From Haliclona indistincta (lineage: Eukaryota; Porifera; Demospongiae; Haplosclerida; Chalinidae): a DNA stretch of 64,000 nucleotides. Numbering within the stretch: position 1 is the first letter of the stretch; the number at the start of each line of letters is the position of its first letter. The notes beneath the pieces are model-generated. The model saw only the letters and a program-made list of their open reading frames with translations, did no database searches and had not been told where the DNA came from. The DNA lies in the NCBI GenBank assembly GCA_964017065.1, contig OZ024785.1:12851086-12915085 (forward strand). Direction: 5' to 3'. The position numbers and the translations under genes were made by a program. Below, piece by piece: positions 11,210 through 22,075 of the stretch.

Positions 11210-11537
11210 GGGTGTATGGAAAAGAAGGAAACGGAAAACTGAAACGGACGGCGGAAACGGAAACGGACGACGGAAAATGGGCGTGGTCTCGCACTCAACA
11301 CCCCAAAAACTAAACCCAAGACCCTAAAACCTTCGCCGCTAACTGTGCAAAGTCGGGAGGGTATCCTAACCCGGGCCTTCGGCCCTTGGTAAGCCTAAGG
11401 ATCGTCGGGAGGGTCGTCCTAACCCGGGCCTTCGGCCCTTGCTAACCGTCGAGTGCGAGACCACGCCCATTTTCCGTCGTCCGTTTCCGTTTCCGCCGTC
11501 CGTTTCAGTTTTCCGTTTCCTTCTTTTCCATACGCCC
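11210..11537. mobile_element. Mutator-type MITE, 328 bp
   Basis: The termini are GGGTGTATGG and CCATACGCCC, within near-perfect inverted repeats of about 85 bp rich in GGAAACGGA. The element is flanked by the perfect 9-bp direct repeat GAGCAACAC (11201-11209 and 11538-11546). The core contains a tandem pair of a roughly 58-bp unit, each with the self-complementary GGGCCTTCGGCCC. Confidence 0.85.
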
Positions 11538-11546
11538 GAGCAACAC

Positions 11547-12270
11547 CAGGCGCGCTCGCTGTCGTAAACTTACCAAGTAGAGTAACCCGGGGCTATTTCG
11601 TGACGTTTTGGCGTTAGAGCGTTCGTTCGACTTTACTTGGCTGCTAACTCTTTTCGCGTACCCAGGATCCAAATTTTACTTGCACCTACAGAATTAGCAG
11701 TCTTATTCGAACTGCTCGCATCTAAATTTATGCTGATACGGTGTAAGAATATTGGACAGCAAGCCGTTTTTTCACTCGACCATCTTGGGGCTATTTCGAC
11801 ACCACCGGGGCTATTTCGAGACGGACTTACATCATGGATAAAGCTGTAAGTGCACGCATGCATGATGCAGATCACTAGTAGTGTTGATTGTTATACTCTT
11901 AATTCTGCCTCGCAGATATCAGAATGCTGTGGTTATATTGGCTGGACGGTGGAAGAGTTACAGTACGAGACTTTCGTCTGCACCGTACCATACTGCACCT
12001 CAGAGCTTTCTGTTCTTGATTTGGTTTATCTTTTGTTACCATACTATTTAAATGAGTGAATACTTACCTTGTCTGCAACAAAACTGCCAAAAACCAGCTA
12101 AAAAGCGCACAAAACAGCAAAAAAAAACACGCAAATCTCAGCGTTTTGTTAACGATTATTGTTTTTTCCCCGCTTATTTTTCTCGTAAGCGCTTTCTATT
12201 GGTCAACGAGTCTGGTACCAGTGTATAGAGGAATCTATTCTCATGTTAGCAGTTCCAGGCTCGACATTCC
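11547..12270. other. Intergenic up to the assembly gap
   Basis: ATGGATAAAGCT followed by GTAAGT at 11834-11851 could be a tiny first coding exon. TGCCTCGCAG at about 11907-11916 could be the next acceptor. The sequence then runs into the N gap, so no gene model can be completed. Two GGGGCTATTTCG motifs lie at 11590 and 11806. Confidence 0.2.
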
Positions 12271-12470
12271 NNNNNNNNNNNNNNNNNNNNNNNNNNNNNN
12301 NNNNNNNNNNNNNNNNNNNNNNNNNNNNNNNNNNNNNNNNNNNNNNNNNNNNNNNNNNNNNNNNNNNNNNNNNNNNNNNNNNNNNNNNNNNNNNNNNNNN
12401 NNNNNNNNNNNNNNNNNNNNNNNNNNNNNNNNNNNNNNNNNNNNNNNNNNNNNNNNNNNNNNNNNNNNNN
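12271..12470. other. Assembly gap (200 N)
   Basis: A run of exactly 200 unknown bases. Apparent ORFs that cross it are artefacts. Confidence 1.
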
Positions 12471-12926
12471 TGTGGGTGCCCTGGTGGTTCAACTGGTAGA
12501 GTCTTGGGCTTACAACCCAGAGGACACTGGTTCGAATCCCAGAGCAGGAGGAAAAAAAACCATCACATGTACTCCAGCCCACCAGCTGACCCATCTGTAA
12601 AACGGGTACCTGGTCTTGTACTGGGGAGGCAAAGTTCACTGGCTGTGGTCATGTACAATAGGAGGTCCATGTGGGCACGTGTTCACGCCTCCTGTTGTGA
12701 TCACAGCTGGATGCTCCTGCAAGATGCCTGGCCAGGCTTCAGGAGATACCATCATGCTAGCACCGGCCCTAGAACCTGCTTAGTGCACAGGAATCCTAGC
12801 ACGTATGTTTCCATCCTTTCTGCTGGGTCCGCATCACCACCTGCACATTCATGGTGTGGAATCACTTCCACATTCATGGTGTAGAACTCCTCTTGAGGAG
12901 GGTGGCGGGTAAACTTTGTCTTTGTC

Positions 12927-12928
<2 letters not shown>
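12471..12928 (+). mobile_element. tRNA-derived SINE
   Basis: The head carries good polymerase III internal promoter boxes: an A box TGGTTCAACTGG and a B box GGTTCGAATCCC. A tRNA-like anticodon arm (TTGGG-CTTACAA-CCCAG) lies between them, but the acceptor stem does not pair, so it is not a functional tRNA. A roughly 350-bp unrelated body follows, including CCCATCTGTAAAACGGGTACC. The tail is (CTTTGT)n passing into a (TG)n run. Its left end abuts the N gap. Confidence 0.75.

Positions 12929-12996
<68 letters not shown>
12929..12996. repeat. (TG)n microsatellite
   Basis: An uninterrupted TG dinucleotide tract forming the tail of the SINE. The Val/Cys and His/Thr ORFs across it are meaningless. 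Confidence 0.95.
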
Positions 12997-12999
<3 letters not shown>

Positions 13000-13267
13000 A
13001 AGAGACATAAGTGTTTGGACGAGAGAAGCAAGCCCATCAGCGAGCAGAAGGGCACTGTACAATACTCTTCTTGCTTGAGGTGGTTTGCAAGTAAAGGAGG
13101 CTTCTCTGTGCATCGATGCCCTGGACAATAGTCTTTCAATCCCTGCCATCCAGTTTCTCGAACATCAAGTTACAGATGTAACACATACACACTCTCTCTC
13201 TCTTACACTCTCCCACTTTGTTGGAGTCGGGTGACCGTTTCACGGTACCTAAACAACAGGACAGGAC

Positions 13268-13455
<188 letters not shown>

Positions 13456-13549
13456 AATGAACCGCACCGTCAAACAGTTCACAGAACACTAAATATACTC
13501 GTACAGAATCATAAAAACTGTGCATTAATTCATTAGTACACTGAGTACA

Positions 13550-13860
13550 TCAGTTGATATTCACTCGTTGATAAGCCTCATTTTGTTTGAGTGGTATTGT
13601 TCCTCCATAAGCCTCATTGTGTTTGAGTGGTATTGTCCCTCCACAAGCCTCATTGTGTTGAGTAGTGATGGTGTGTTCAGTGGTGACATTAGGTGTGTCA
13701 TAGATGACTGTAGCTAGCTCAGTGACTTGTTCTTTATCATGGTCAGTAGTTGCTGTAGCATGTGATGATGGTCTCCTTCTCCTCATAACACACCACACAA
13801 TGATACTAGTGATAATAGCTGTACTGATGACTGATACTATCAAGACAATAACAAGGACCG
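13550..13860 (-). CDS. Last exon of a single-pass membrane protein
   Basis: The minus strand encodes a hydrophobic segment (VLVIVLIVSVISTAIITSII) followed by the stop-transfer cluster MRRRR. A cytoplasmic tail of about 75 residues follows and stops at 13550. The tail contains a tandem repeat of GGTIPLKHNEAY-type units with a tyrosine in each, a pattern suited to adaptor binding. This looks like the transmembrane and tail exon of a receptor-like protein. Upstream lies a threefold 25-bp tandem repeat (13858-13925) and then the foldback at 13996, so the ectodomain exons are not visible here. Confidence 0.5.
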
Positions 13861-13925
13861 TAACTATAACTGACTGACTAGACCGTAACTATAACTGACT
13901 GACTAGACCGTAACTATAACTGACT
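13858..13925. repeat. 25-bp tandem repeat, three units
   Basis: The unit GACCGTAACTATAACTGACT plus GACTA is repeated about 2.7 times, directly upstream of the transmembrane exon. Because 25 is not a multiple of three it is unlikely to be coding throughout. Confidence 0.85.
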
Positions 13926-13995
13926 AGATAGCTAGATTACAGCTAATAAGTTCAAACTGATAGTGATCAAAAAAGTAACAGGAACAAGTAAAGTA

Positions 13996-14565
13996 AAAAA
14001 GTTTTAATAAAAAAACTAAAAAGTGTAGGGATGACGCTTGCAAAAGTAAAGGAACAAGATGGGATGATGCCTGCAAAAGTAAAGGAACAAGATGAGATGA
14101 TGCTTGCAAAAGTAAAGGAACAAGATGGGATGATGCTTGCAAAAGTAAAGGAACAAGACTGGATGATGCTTGCAAAAGTGAAGTATGTAAAAGTCCCAAG
14201 TATCCCTACATCAGCGGCTTGAAGGAGGACGCAGTCCGATGAAGTAATTGATGGTTGTAAATAATTAGAGGTATCTGTGTTTGGAGGACGCAGTCCGATG
14301 AAGTAGTTCCGCATTTGTCAGTTGCACGCCATCGCAGCAAGCCACTGATGTAGGGATACTTGGGACTTTTACATACTTCACTTTTGCAAGCATCATCCAG
14401 TCTTGTTCCTTTACTTTTGCAAGCATCATCCCATCTTGTTCCTTTACTTTTGCAAGCATCATCTCATCTTGTTCCTTTACTTTTGCAAGCATCATCCCAT
14501 CTTGTTCCTTTACTTTTGCAAGCATCATCCCTACACTTTTTAGTTTTTTTATTAAAACTTTTTTT
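13996..14565. mobile_element. Foldback element with tandem repeats in its arms
   Basis: A palindrome of about 570 bp. The left arm (13996-14222) and right arm (14337-14565) are near-perfect complements. Each arm is built of roughly five 33-bp units containing GCAAAAGTAAAGGAACAAGA. The loop carries two direct copies of GGAGGACGCAGTCCGATGAA. Because 33 is divisible by three, both strands show repetitive ORFs that do not represent genes. Confidence 0.9.
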
Positions 14566-15110
14566 GATATTATCAATATCACAAACCATGATAGCACAAT
14601 GTATGGTATTATTACACACCATTTTAGCTTCTTCTCTCCGTACTTTATGAAGAGGAAGATATTGATCGCATACAAATTTCCAGAAGAGCATTTTTGAACG
14701 CGAACTATTAAATAACCTACATGTATTAGCTTACATGAAATGGTTTCATTGTAGTTCATCCATACTATCCAGGCCAAGTAAAATATGCCATAAAAGGTCC
14801 AGCATACTACCTCGACTGCAAATACATTGATGAGATTCACTCGAATCTTGATATTGATAGTCTTAGCAAGAACCAGTGCCAGTATAACCAAGACACACAG
14901 CAGGAGTGGTAGTAGAGATAGGAATATGAAGAAACAGACATTCAAAGCAACGATGACATCATAGTAGAGTTGATTATCCACTCCAGTGATGTTGAGCTCC
15001 ATAATAGCTACTGCTGCTGCTATTGCTCCAAGTGACGTAATTGGCTTTACATTCTTTAAGGCTTTCTTCATTAGTACTTGAAGTGTAAAAAATATTTTAC
15101 ACCACTTCAA
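14566..15110 (-). CDS. Multi-pass membrane protein, truncated by a foldback
   Basis: The ATG at 15110 opens a hydrophobic protein with about four or five predicted membrane spans. Examples are the stretch around VCFFIFLSLLPLLLCVLVIL, a Trp/Phe-rich span, and one containing IIPYIVLSWFVILIIS. The spans have short charged loops and one NETISC glycosylation site. It resembles part of a 7TM receptor but carries no diagnostic motif. Near 14560 the reading frame passes into the foldback and continues there as low-complexity repeat to 14265. The native C-terminus is therefore lost or lies beyond the insertion. Confidence 0.45.
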
Positions 15111-15554
15111 AGAGAGTTGTTGAACTTATAGTACTTAACGTAATATTGCGTATTAACTATTTTTCATTCTTGTCTTGACAATGGCTCCGTTATTAGGTGT
15201 CTTAAAATATGCTATCAAGTGATTGATGACGTACGTACATGTGTGTGTGTGTGTGTGTGTGCTTTAACGCGCAATGTCCACATACTCTTGTATTATGATA
15301 TGTGTGTCACATGGAGGGATTATTCTGAATCATGCTTTAAATTGTGCTCTATAGCTCAGACTTGGCTGCCTTTCTCCTAACCATCAACAATCACAAGTGC
15401 AGCTCACATAATAATACATAATATTATGTACTAATTCTACAGCAATAACTACAGCAATAATGAATAGACTGAGTTCAGTGTTATTATGTTGCACAATACA
15501 CTACATTATGGCGGTGCTACATGTGTACCTACACGTGTATGTTATTGTTAATAC
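15111..15554. other. Intergenic, AT-rich
   Basis: It holds a short (GT)n run at 15239-15261. A hairpin at 15075-15108 pairs CTTGAAGTG with CACTTCAAG around the start codon of the membrane-protein ORF. Nothing else is recognised. Confidence 0.3.
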
Positions 15555-16012
15555 TTTTTATTCGCTGATTAGCATTCTAATCATTCGAATTATTAAAAAA
15601 CACACAGCATGTCAATAATAGAGGTATGGTATAATAAACGCTGCAGGGAAACAGCACTGAAGCGCTAGCATGGCGCTGCGCCGGGCACGCAAGCAGGTAA
15701 TAACGCGAATAATAATTATTACAAGCAGGTAATAACGCGAATAATAATTATTATGAAAAATTATAATTAGTCGACCAATCGAGAGTCGACGAAACGGGTG
15801 TAAATCCAAAGCCACTTAGACCCGCTCAACATTTCTGTTCCCTTTTCTCATTCAACTGCTTCATTTCAATCATTTGTCTCTTCTGCCTCCCGCCTCTGGA
15901 ACTCTCTCCCTCACTCTACCAAAGCCCTTTCTACTCTTCATTACTTTAAAAAACAAATTAAACCTACTATGGCCTAACTTTAGCCTTTGTGTTTGTTTCA
16001 TTTTCCCCCTCA
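15555..16012 (+). mobile_element. LINE 3' fragment (RT C-terminus), copy 2
   Basis: The plus strand encodes a reverse-transcriptase tail containing SRLWNSLPHSTKALSTLHYF and stopping at about 15976. It is homologous to, and inverted relative to, 1767-2200. A 33-bp direct duplication containing CAAGCAGGTAATAACGCGAA is present only in this copy (about 15691-15755). Confidence 0.6.
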
Positions 16013-16194
16013 AGTTTTCTGTTCTGTTTCTACTTCGCACATATACATTACCACTCTCATTGATACTCTTCATTATTACTTCTTTACACTCGCATATTAC
16101 CATTCACTCTTAATGTTAGTCTTGTGCTATTAAGTACCTTTTGTTGCAAAAAATATTTATACAGCGCTGCAATAGTAGTTGATACTCTTTATCT

Positions 16195-16305
16195 TAGTCA
16201 ATCGTGTTACCATTCCATGCTTGCTCCTTGTTGGTTTACATTGTGGACCAGTGTTAGATTTCACAACCCTACATCCTTTTGATTTCGATAGAAATCTTTT
16301 TATTA
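16195..16305 (+). repeat. Solo right arm of the composite-element palindrome
   Basis: It matches the right palindrome arms at 2500-2615 and 5757-5870 (CAATCGTGTTACCATTCCAT through CGATAGAAATCTTTTT). The left arm is absent. Confidence 0.8.
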
Positions 16306-16484
16306 TCTAGCTTGTTCTATTTGGTACACACAGTTCTGTAAGTGGTTGTGTTGTTGTCAGGTGAGAGGTATGTCCACACACTGTGTGTTGCTGCTGTCAG
16401 CTCTCAACCAGCTCATGTGTATGCTGGACTGAACGTACAGTAGTACTAGCTAGTAATCACTGTACTAGCTTATAGTACTAGCTA

Positions 16485-16529
16485 GTAAACGATGAGGACC
16501 ATCCAGAGAGGATGGTCCTCATCGTTTAC
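16485..16529. repeat. Perfect 20-bp hairpin
   Basis: GTAAACGATGAGGACCATCC and its exact complement are separated by five bases (AGAGA). It sits about 260 bp beyond the stop codon of NLR1, possibly in its 3' region. It could be a MITE remnant or form an RNA hairpin. Confidence 0.9.
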
Positions 16530-16587
16530 CATTCATTAACTACCTGATTGAAGACCGGACTGAAGACGGCACATCATAATTACGAAT

Positions 16588-16653
16588 ATCTGCAGCACAT
16601 TAGCCGAAAAATTAAGTAGATCTACTTAATTTTTTGGCTAATGTGCTGCAGAT
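16588..16653. repeat. 66-bp palindrome, one mismatch
   Basis: Two 33-bp halves around a central AGATCT pair with one mismatch. The outer part is ATCTGCAGCACATTAGCC. It lies between the 20-bp hairpin and the NLR1 stop codon. Confidence 0.9.
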
Positions 16654-16789
16654 TGATCTATCAATCTTTAGTGGGTGTGGCTAGTTATCAAGCTACATTA
16701 TGTCAGCTGTAGAAACTTATTCATATTTACTGCCTCTAAAAAACAATTCTATTGTGGTAAAGAAAATGGTTTATACAAAATACTAATTG

Positions 16790-19700
16790 TTAAATATCAC
16801 AGTAGAATATTGAGTGAATTTCATGTAGTCCTTTCTGTCTTCTTGTTGTGTTGACTGTTGCTGCTATTGTCTTGAGTGCTTGACGTGACTGATCTAGTTG
16901 ATGCGAGTGATGCTTTTCGAAGTATAAACGTGTAACATAATCAAGAATGAGACGAAGATCCTGAAGATGACTATCCACTAGAGATTGTATGAGTTCATTT
17001 CCTCCCACCTCCACACACTGTAGCCATTCCTTCGCTCTCTCCTCTGTCACTGGTTCTTCACCTGAGGCAGGCATGTTCATTAATAGTTGTAGTTTTGTCA
17101 GTGTGGTCTTACTGACACACTCTCCAATATTCTTTAGTGTGCTGTCTGGATGTGTGGATGACCAGTACAGGTACAAGTACTCCATTGAACTGTTTGCAGT
17201 AAGAGCTGCTGTTAGTGACAATGCTCCCTCATCTGTTGCAGTCTTTCCACCGATCAACAGTATCTTTAAAGTATTGTTAGTCCTAAGAGCAGTAGCAATA
17301 TGAGTTGTACCAGTGTCACTAACATTATTGTGTCTGACATATAGTTCTTGCAGTGTCTTATTGACAGTAAGTGCTCTAGCTAGTGACTCTGCACCATCAT
17401 CTGACATGTTGCACCCAGTAATAACAATTCTTGCCATAGTTGTGTTTGTCTGAAGTGCAGTGGAAATAATAGCTATGGCTTTGTCACCGATATTGTTACC
17501 ACTGATATTCAGCTCTGTCACTCCATGTAAAGCACCTGCTGGACATGCTTCAGCAAGCTCTCCCATCATTAGACTAAATGAGTGATCATTGATACCACAT
17601 CTTGAAAGGTCTACTCCTAGTTTTCTACTGTTCCTACAAACCAATGCCAGGAAGTATCCAACAGAGATACAGTCCATTGGACTCAAAGAAACCTCTGACA
17701 AATCTAGTATTCCATTGAGCCTTGGAAAAAAATTTAAATACAATGACTCGTTCTGAATTTGTGCTTCATAAAAAAATCTTACGTAATTAAGAAGAGTACG
17801 CTTTGAATACTCAAAATTAATGAAATTACTAACTGTGATGATATAACGAACACCTTGATTGGTGAGCTTAATGAATCCAGCATAGAACTGTAGTACAGCA
17901 GTGAATCGAGGCTCACTAAATAGGGTCTGAAACACTCTCACTTGCTGATCTCTTCCCATTTGGGATATACAATAGGCAGCAAGCATTTCTTGGATCGAGA
18001 GATGAACAAAATTGTACGAGATTTTTTTGCTGCTGGTTCCTGCCCACTGGACCCTCTGCAGCACTCCCATGGCGGGGAGATCCTGTTGTGCAGGTGTGGC
18101 TTTTGTTGGTAGAATCTGAGATAAGAAATTAAGAATTGTATCCCACCTGCTTCTAGGCAAGATAGATGGAAGCTCATCTTGTGTGAAGACGATCTTGTTG
18201 TTCATCACACCTTCGTATACTAGTATGCTGATGTGCTTTAGCTGTTTCTTGAGGTCACGAGGGAGGTCATCGAGCGAGGATATTGTTCCAAGAGTGCGTT
18301 TTGGCTGACGAGTGTTCACTTCACGAGCAATAAAGCACAGCAGAAGTTCATAGAACATCTCAAAGTGGGTGGTAGGTAGTGTACGGTCACGTTGCAGATA
18401 TAGAAGTGTAAGAATGGCGGCATTCAGTGGTATGTAACAACTGCTTTCAATGGTTGGATTGTTGGCTAAATGATATTTTATTTTTCTGCACTCATCTTCT
18501 AACATCGTAGAGGATAGCTGAGTAGACAGTGCTTCTTGGAAGTACTCATGAATGCTCTCTTTAGTGAACCCAAGAATCTCAACTCTCTTTACGTTTGGTC
18601 TCTTGTGCAGGTCTATGGAGGAGTCAGGTCGAGAGGTGATGAGGATGGTAGTGTTGGATGAAACAGAACGAAGAAGCTTGCCAAGATATGAATTATCAGT
18701 AGGGTGCTTAAGATCTGGAGGTGCTCGAAGGCAAGCCGGTCCCTCATCCCATCCATCGAGAATGAGGAGGAATTTAAGACCATTTTTTATGCTCTGGACT
18801 ATGTTAGTTACGATATCATCAATGCCTTCCTCACCATCGCTAGCTAAGAGAAGGAGCTGCTGTAAAGTAAAGTCAAATCCAGCTGAATGAACAGCTGGGT
18901 GACGCAGGTGAACTAGAACTACCAGATCAAACATGACTAGATTGCCATCGGCCCATTTCTGGCAGTAGTGGTATGCTAGAGTGGTCTTGCCTGACCCGAA
19001 CGCTCCCTCTACCAGAATCACCAATGGCGGACGAAATTTTTTGAAGATGCCTTCATCAAAGATGCTATCCATATCTACCGGCACCTTACTAGCCATGAGC
19101 GGCGCTATCTCTCCCTTGACTCTGTGCTCGATCAGCTCATCTGGTTCACAAGTGTGTCGTGTTCCCTTCTCGTTAGTCATAGCTAGTTTGATATGCTTAC
19201 AGTTAGGTAGTGAGAGCCAGGTTGTGGGTGGAGTTTGATAGACTCTCTTGAGTTTGTCCACATACACAGTGAGTGGAGAGTGATCTGTAGTGATAGTTTG
19301 CATGAGTGAGTGATATTAACATGAACTATATAATTAATCACAATCACAGTTAGTCACAGTTAATCAATGAGTGTATACATTTCTATCTTATTGCATACTA
19401 CCTGTTGAAGTCAAAGACACTGCTGTGCACTAGTCTAAAATCTGCCACTGTCAGTGTTCCATTTTTGATATTATACTGGACGCACTCTCTCATCCTCAAG
19501 TGATGTTTTTAATGAGAAACTGCAGTATACTATTATTGAAAGCACACATGGGTTTGTCTACAAGTAGCACTAGTAGTAAGAGGTAACATGGAACAGTATC
19601 ACAAATTGACTGGATAATCTAGACCATGCATCCCGACTGTACAGAGGACTTTATGTGGTCTCAGTCAACAGCCTGCGAGCTAGTACAGCAGCCGCTTATG

Positions 19701-21431
19701 TAGGGATGCACGGTCAAGATTAGTCTGCTGGTTTTGTCACCATTCCATAATTATTACCTCCTTGTTGGTTTACAATGTAGTCCAGTGACAGCTAGCTACT
19801 TTGATTGCTTAACGACTAGGTACTAGGCTCTATTGTAGATTCAAAATGAGCTAGCTGGTTTTTCTAGTGGACAAGACAAGAAACATGCGGCTAAGAGCAT
19901 CTTAGACACATAATAATAACAGAAATTCAGTTGAAGCAAGATAATGATGCATGCATGTGTGTCTAGAAATGGTGACAGATCAATAATATCGCAATACCTT
20001 GATCATGTTATAACAAGAGCACATAACGAGAAAGGAGCATCTAACTCCAATCAATAGTCCCCATGCAACTAGTGTTTTGGGCAAGTAGTTCAATTGTTTT
20101 GTCTTTTTATGGCTGTTTGTTTTGGATAGTATTAGCAGTATTGACAGTGGTAGGTATCTGTGCTGCACATGCCAAAAGCTATTACAGCTGATTGCAGCAA
20201 ACTTGACTCTCAATTTTGACAAACAGACTACAATGACTCATATTCAAGTTTGTGGTCAACACCACACCTCTCCCTGTACATGGATAGGTGTGCTGTAACT
20301 GCTGTCGACCACAAATTAACACTCCTTGCAATCAATTTGTCAAAACTGAGAGTCAAGTTTGCTGCAATTAGCTGTACAGTGGAACCTCCTATAACAGGCA
20401 AGTTGCGCAAGTGCTTTTGTCCGTTGTATGGAGGTGTCTCTTAAATGGAGGTTCAATCTGTATTATGATATGTACATCAGCAAATTGTCTGTTACATACA
20501 TGGAGGTGTCCGCTATTGGGAGCCAGTGTCAGTTAAGAGAAGTTCCACTGTATACAGTCTCAAGTACTTGTCTGAACTCTATAGTTGTATCATGGGGCTA
20601 TTGGAGTTCGACGCTACTTTCTCGTTATGAGCTGTTGTTTATACATGTACATAATATTATTACACAACATTTTCGAAGCCAAAGAAAAATAGCCTGTATT
20701 ACCTTTATAGAACAGGATATTGCCAGCTGCTAAATTGTTGTAATAACAATTATGATACACTGTTACAGTGCACTTTAGAATCCCAACGAGGTGCAAGAGT
20801 ACATGGAAGCCCAGTTAACTGACTCTAACGTATGGTCATGCTTTTCCAAGACAGCATCTTTCAACTATACTGTAACCAGCATATAGCAGTAGTAACTCAC
20901 CTATAGTAGTGGACTGTATTCTAGCACTGATTACTGTTCCATCTGTGATAGAGAACACACACAGTAACTATGATAGCGTCAAAATGATGGCATGATCAGA
21001 CTAGCTATAGTTTAGCTACACGTGTTGCATGCTTATATAATATAGCCTTGGCGTTGTAGTACCTGAGCGAGCTAGTGGGCAACCAACTGCTGTAGCTAGC
21101 TCCTGAGCTACAGCAGGCTCGTCACACATCACGACAGCATCAATCAACATGACCCACTGGTTGCCGGTAGTGCTGCCTACCCATCGGTAGATTAGCTCCT
21201 GAAGCATACCAACCGTGTCTCTACAATTAGCTTCGATGCTTGGAACGAGACTTGCTGTCCGTAAGCCACTGGCGAGAGATTTCCATTTGTGAGAGGGAAA
21301 CTTGGCTTTTATAAGTTCAAACAGAACTGAGTCGACATTAAAATCTGTGCATGACCGAGAATAAGATAAAGTCCTTTAATAACATGATTAACCGTGATCT
21401 AACCTTGTACTATGGACGTGGCTATCGCCAT
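16790..21431 (-). CDS. NLR1: Death-NACHT-LRR receptor
   Basis: The proposed exons agree in reading phase. Exon 1 (21404-21431) encodes MAIATSIVQ. Exon 2 (21063-21344) is a Death-fold domain with HKWKSLASGL and QWVMLIDAV. Exon 3 is a 42-bp micro-exon (20901-20942). The main exon (16790-19284) carries Walker A GAFGSGKTT and Walker B LLILDGWDE, counted as residues 100-108 and 179-187 from an in-frame ATG at 19303, then the NACHT helical region and ribonuclease-inhibitor-type leucine-rich repeats such as TELNISGNNIGD. NLRs are cytosolic sensors: the LRRs sense or autoinhibit, NACHT oligomerises with ATP, and the Death domain recruits partners. The main exon is uninterrupted over 2.5 kb, so the gene looks intact. 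An alternative is that translation starts at 19303 without the Death exon. Confidence 0.8.
19400..19495 (-). other. Possible extra exon of NLR1, phase unresolved
   Basis: The minus strand reads CVQYNIKNGTLTVADFRLVH and ends in AACAG|GTAGTATG, a good donor. Its ending phase does not fit the main exon's acceptor. It may be an alternative or decayed exon. It shows weak similarity to the 42-bp exon 3. Confidence 0.25.
19500..20182. other. Intron of NLR1 with a diverged palindrome
   Basis: The stretch at 19590-19800 is a decayed relative of the composite-element palindrome, with CCATGCATCCC and GGGATGCACGG facing each other. No exon was recognised in the rest. Confidence 0.5.
20183..20376. repeat. 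Foldback MITE, 194 bp
   Basis: The ends TACAGCTGATTGCAGCAAAC and the near-complement GTTTGCTGCAATTAGCTGTA continue into matching GACTCTCA-containing arms. It lies in the NLR1 intron and directly abuts the pogo-like MITE that starts at 20377. Confidence 0.75.
20377..20550. mobile_element. pogo/Tigger-like MITE
   Basis: It starts CAGTGGAACCTCC and ends GTTCCACTG, with TA on both sides, as expected for a Tc1/mariner-pogo target site. It has related copies at 25224, 43920 and 49469. Confidence 0.75.
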
Positions 21432-21466
21432 GATAGCGAGCGACTGAACACGAATCAAGCTGGAGT

Positions 21467-21473
21467 GTTTATA
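21467..21473 (-). promoter_or_regulatory. Candidate TATA box of NLR1
   Basis: TATAAAC on the minus strand lies 36-42 bases before the NLR1 ATG at 21431. If transcription starts about 30 bases downstream, the 5' untranslated leader would be only about 5-10 nt. Confidence 0.4.
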
Positions 21474-21535
21474 GTAGCACAGATGAATTCGAGAGTAAAA
21501 AAATTATGTCTGGAATGTGTGACGTCACGTCAATC

Positions 21536-21885
21536 TAAAAGAGTTTTAGGGATGACACTTGCAAAAGTAAAGGAACAAGGCTTGAAAACGAAAGGAACAA
21601 GATGGGATAGTGCTTACAAGAGTAAGGAAACAAGATGGGATGTGGATTGCATGCACTTGCAGTGAGCCACGCCTGCTTTGCTGACACGCCCACAGGTGAG
21701 CCACACCTCAGCTCACAAGATATGAGCCACGCCCACGGAACACAATGAAGTCCTACATCACTAGCATCGGCTTGCTGCAACTGACAAATGTGGAATCCTC
21801 TTCCCAACCGCCTCTTCCTATACCTTTTACAACCGTCAATTACTTCATCGGACTGCGTCCTACAAACACAGCCCAAAACACTGTA
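21536..21885. repeat. Diverged relative of the 14.0-kb foldback
   Basis: It shares GGGATGACACTTGCAAAAGT, repeated AAAGGAACAAGATGGGAT units and the ATTACTTCATCGGACTGCGT loop block with 13996-14565. The second arm is incomplete. It lies just upstream of NLR1 exon 1 and may contribute to its promoter region. Confidence 0.7.
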
Positions 21886-22075
21886 TCACGCAGCCGCCGT
21901 GTACAAGTCTATCCGCCCTCCGGCCAATTGGGTTACAGGGTTACAGGGGTTGATGTGCTTTGTTGGTAAGGGAGTGTCTCCGGAGATCATGAGAAACTTG
22001 TTTGATGTTCCTGAATCGGTTGTTAAAATCAAATGAATTTTGAGATTGAATAATCAGCAAATGTCAGTCAAATTA

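Noticed and set aside
12471..12545. A functional tRNA gene (anticodon arm with TAC)
   Set aside because: The acceptor stem does not pair and a SINE body and (TG)n tail follow, so it is the head of a SINE.
12056..12884. ORFs running through the N block
   Set aside because: The unknown bases leave the frame artificially open.
13924..14314. Repetitive ORFs such as the SSLVPLLLQA repeats
   Set aside because: They are the opposite-strand translation of the foldback's 33-bp units, with the same pattern in both arms.
13996..14565. CRISPR-like repeat array
   Set aside because: The 33-bp units are contiguous with no spacers, lie in inverted arms, and the genome is eukaryotic.
18552..19238. Plus-strand ORFs opposite the NACHT exon
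   Set aside because: They are shadow frames of the strongly conserved minus-strand coding sequence.
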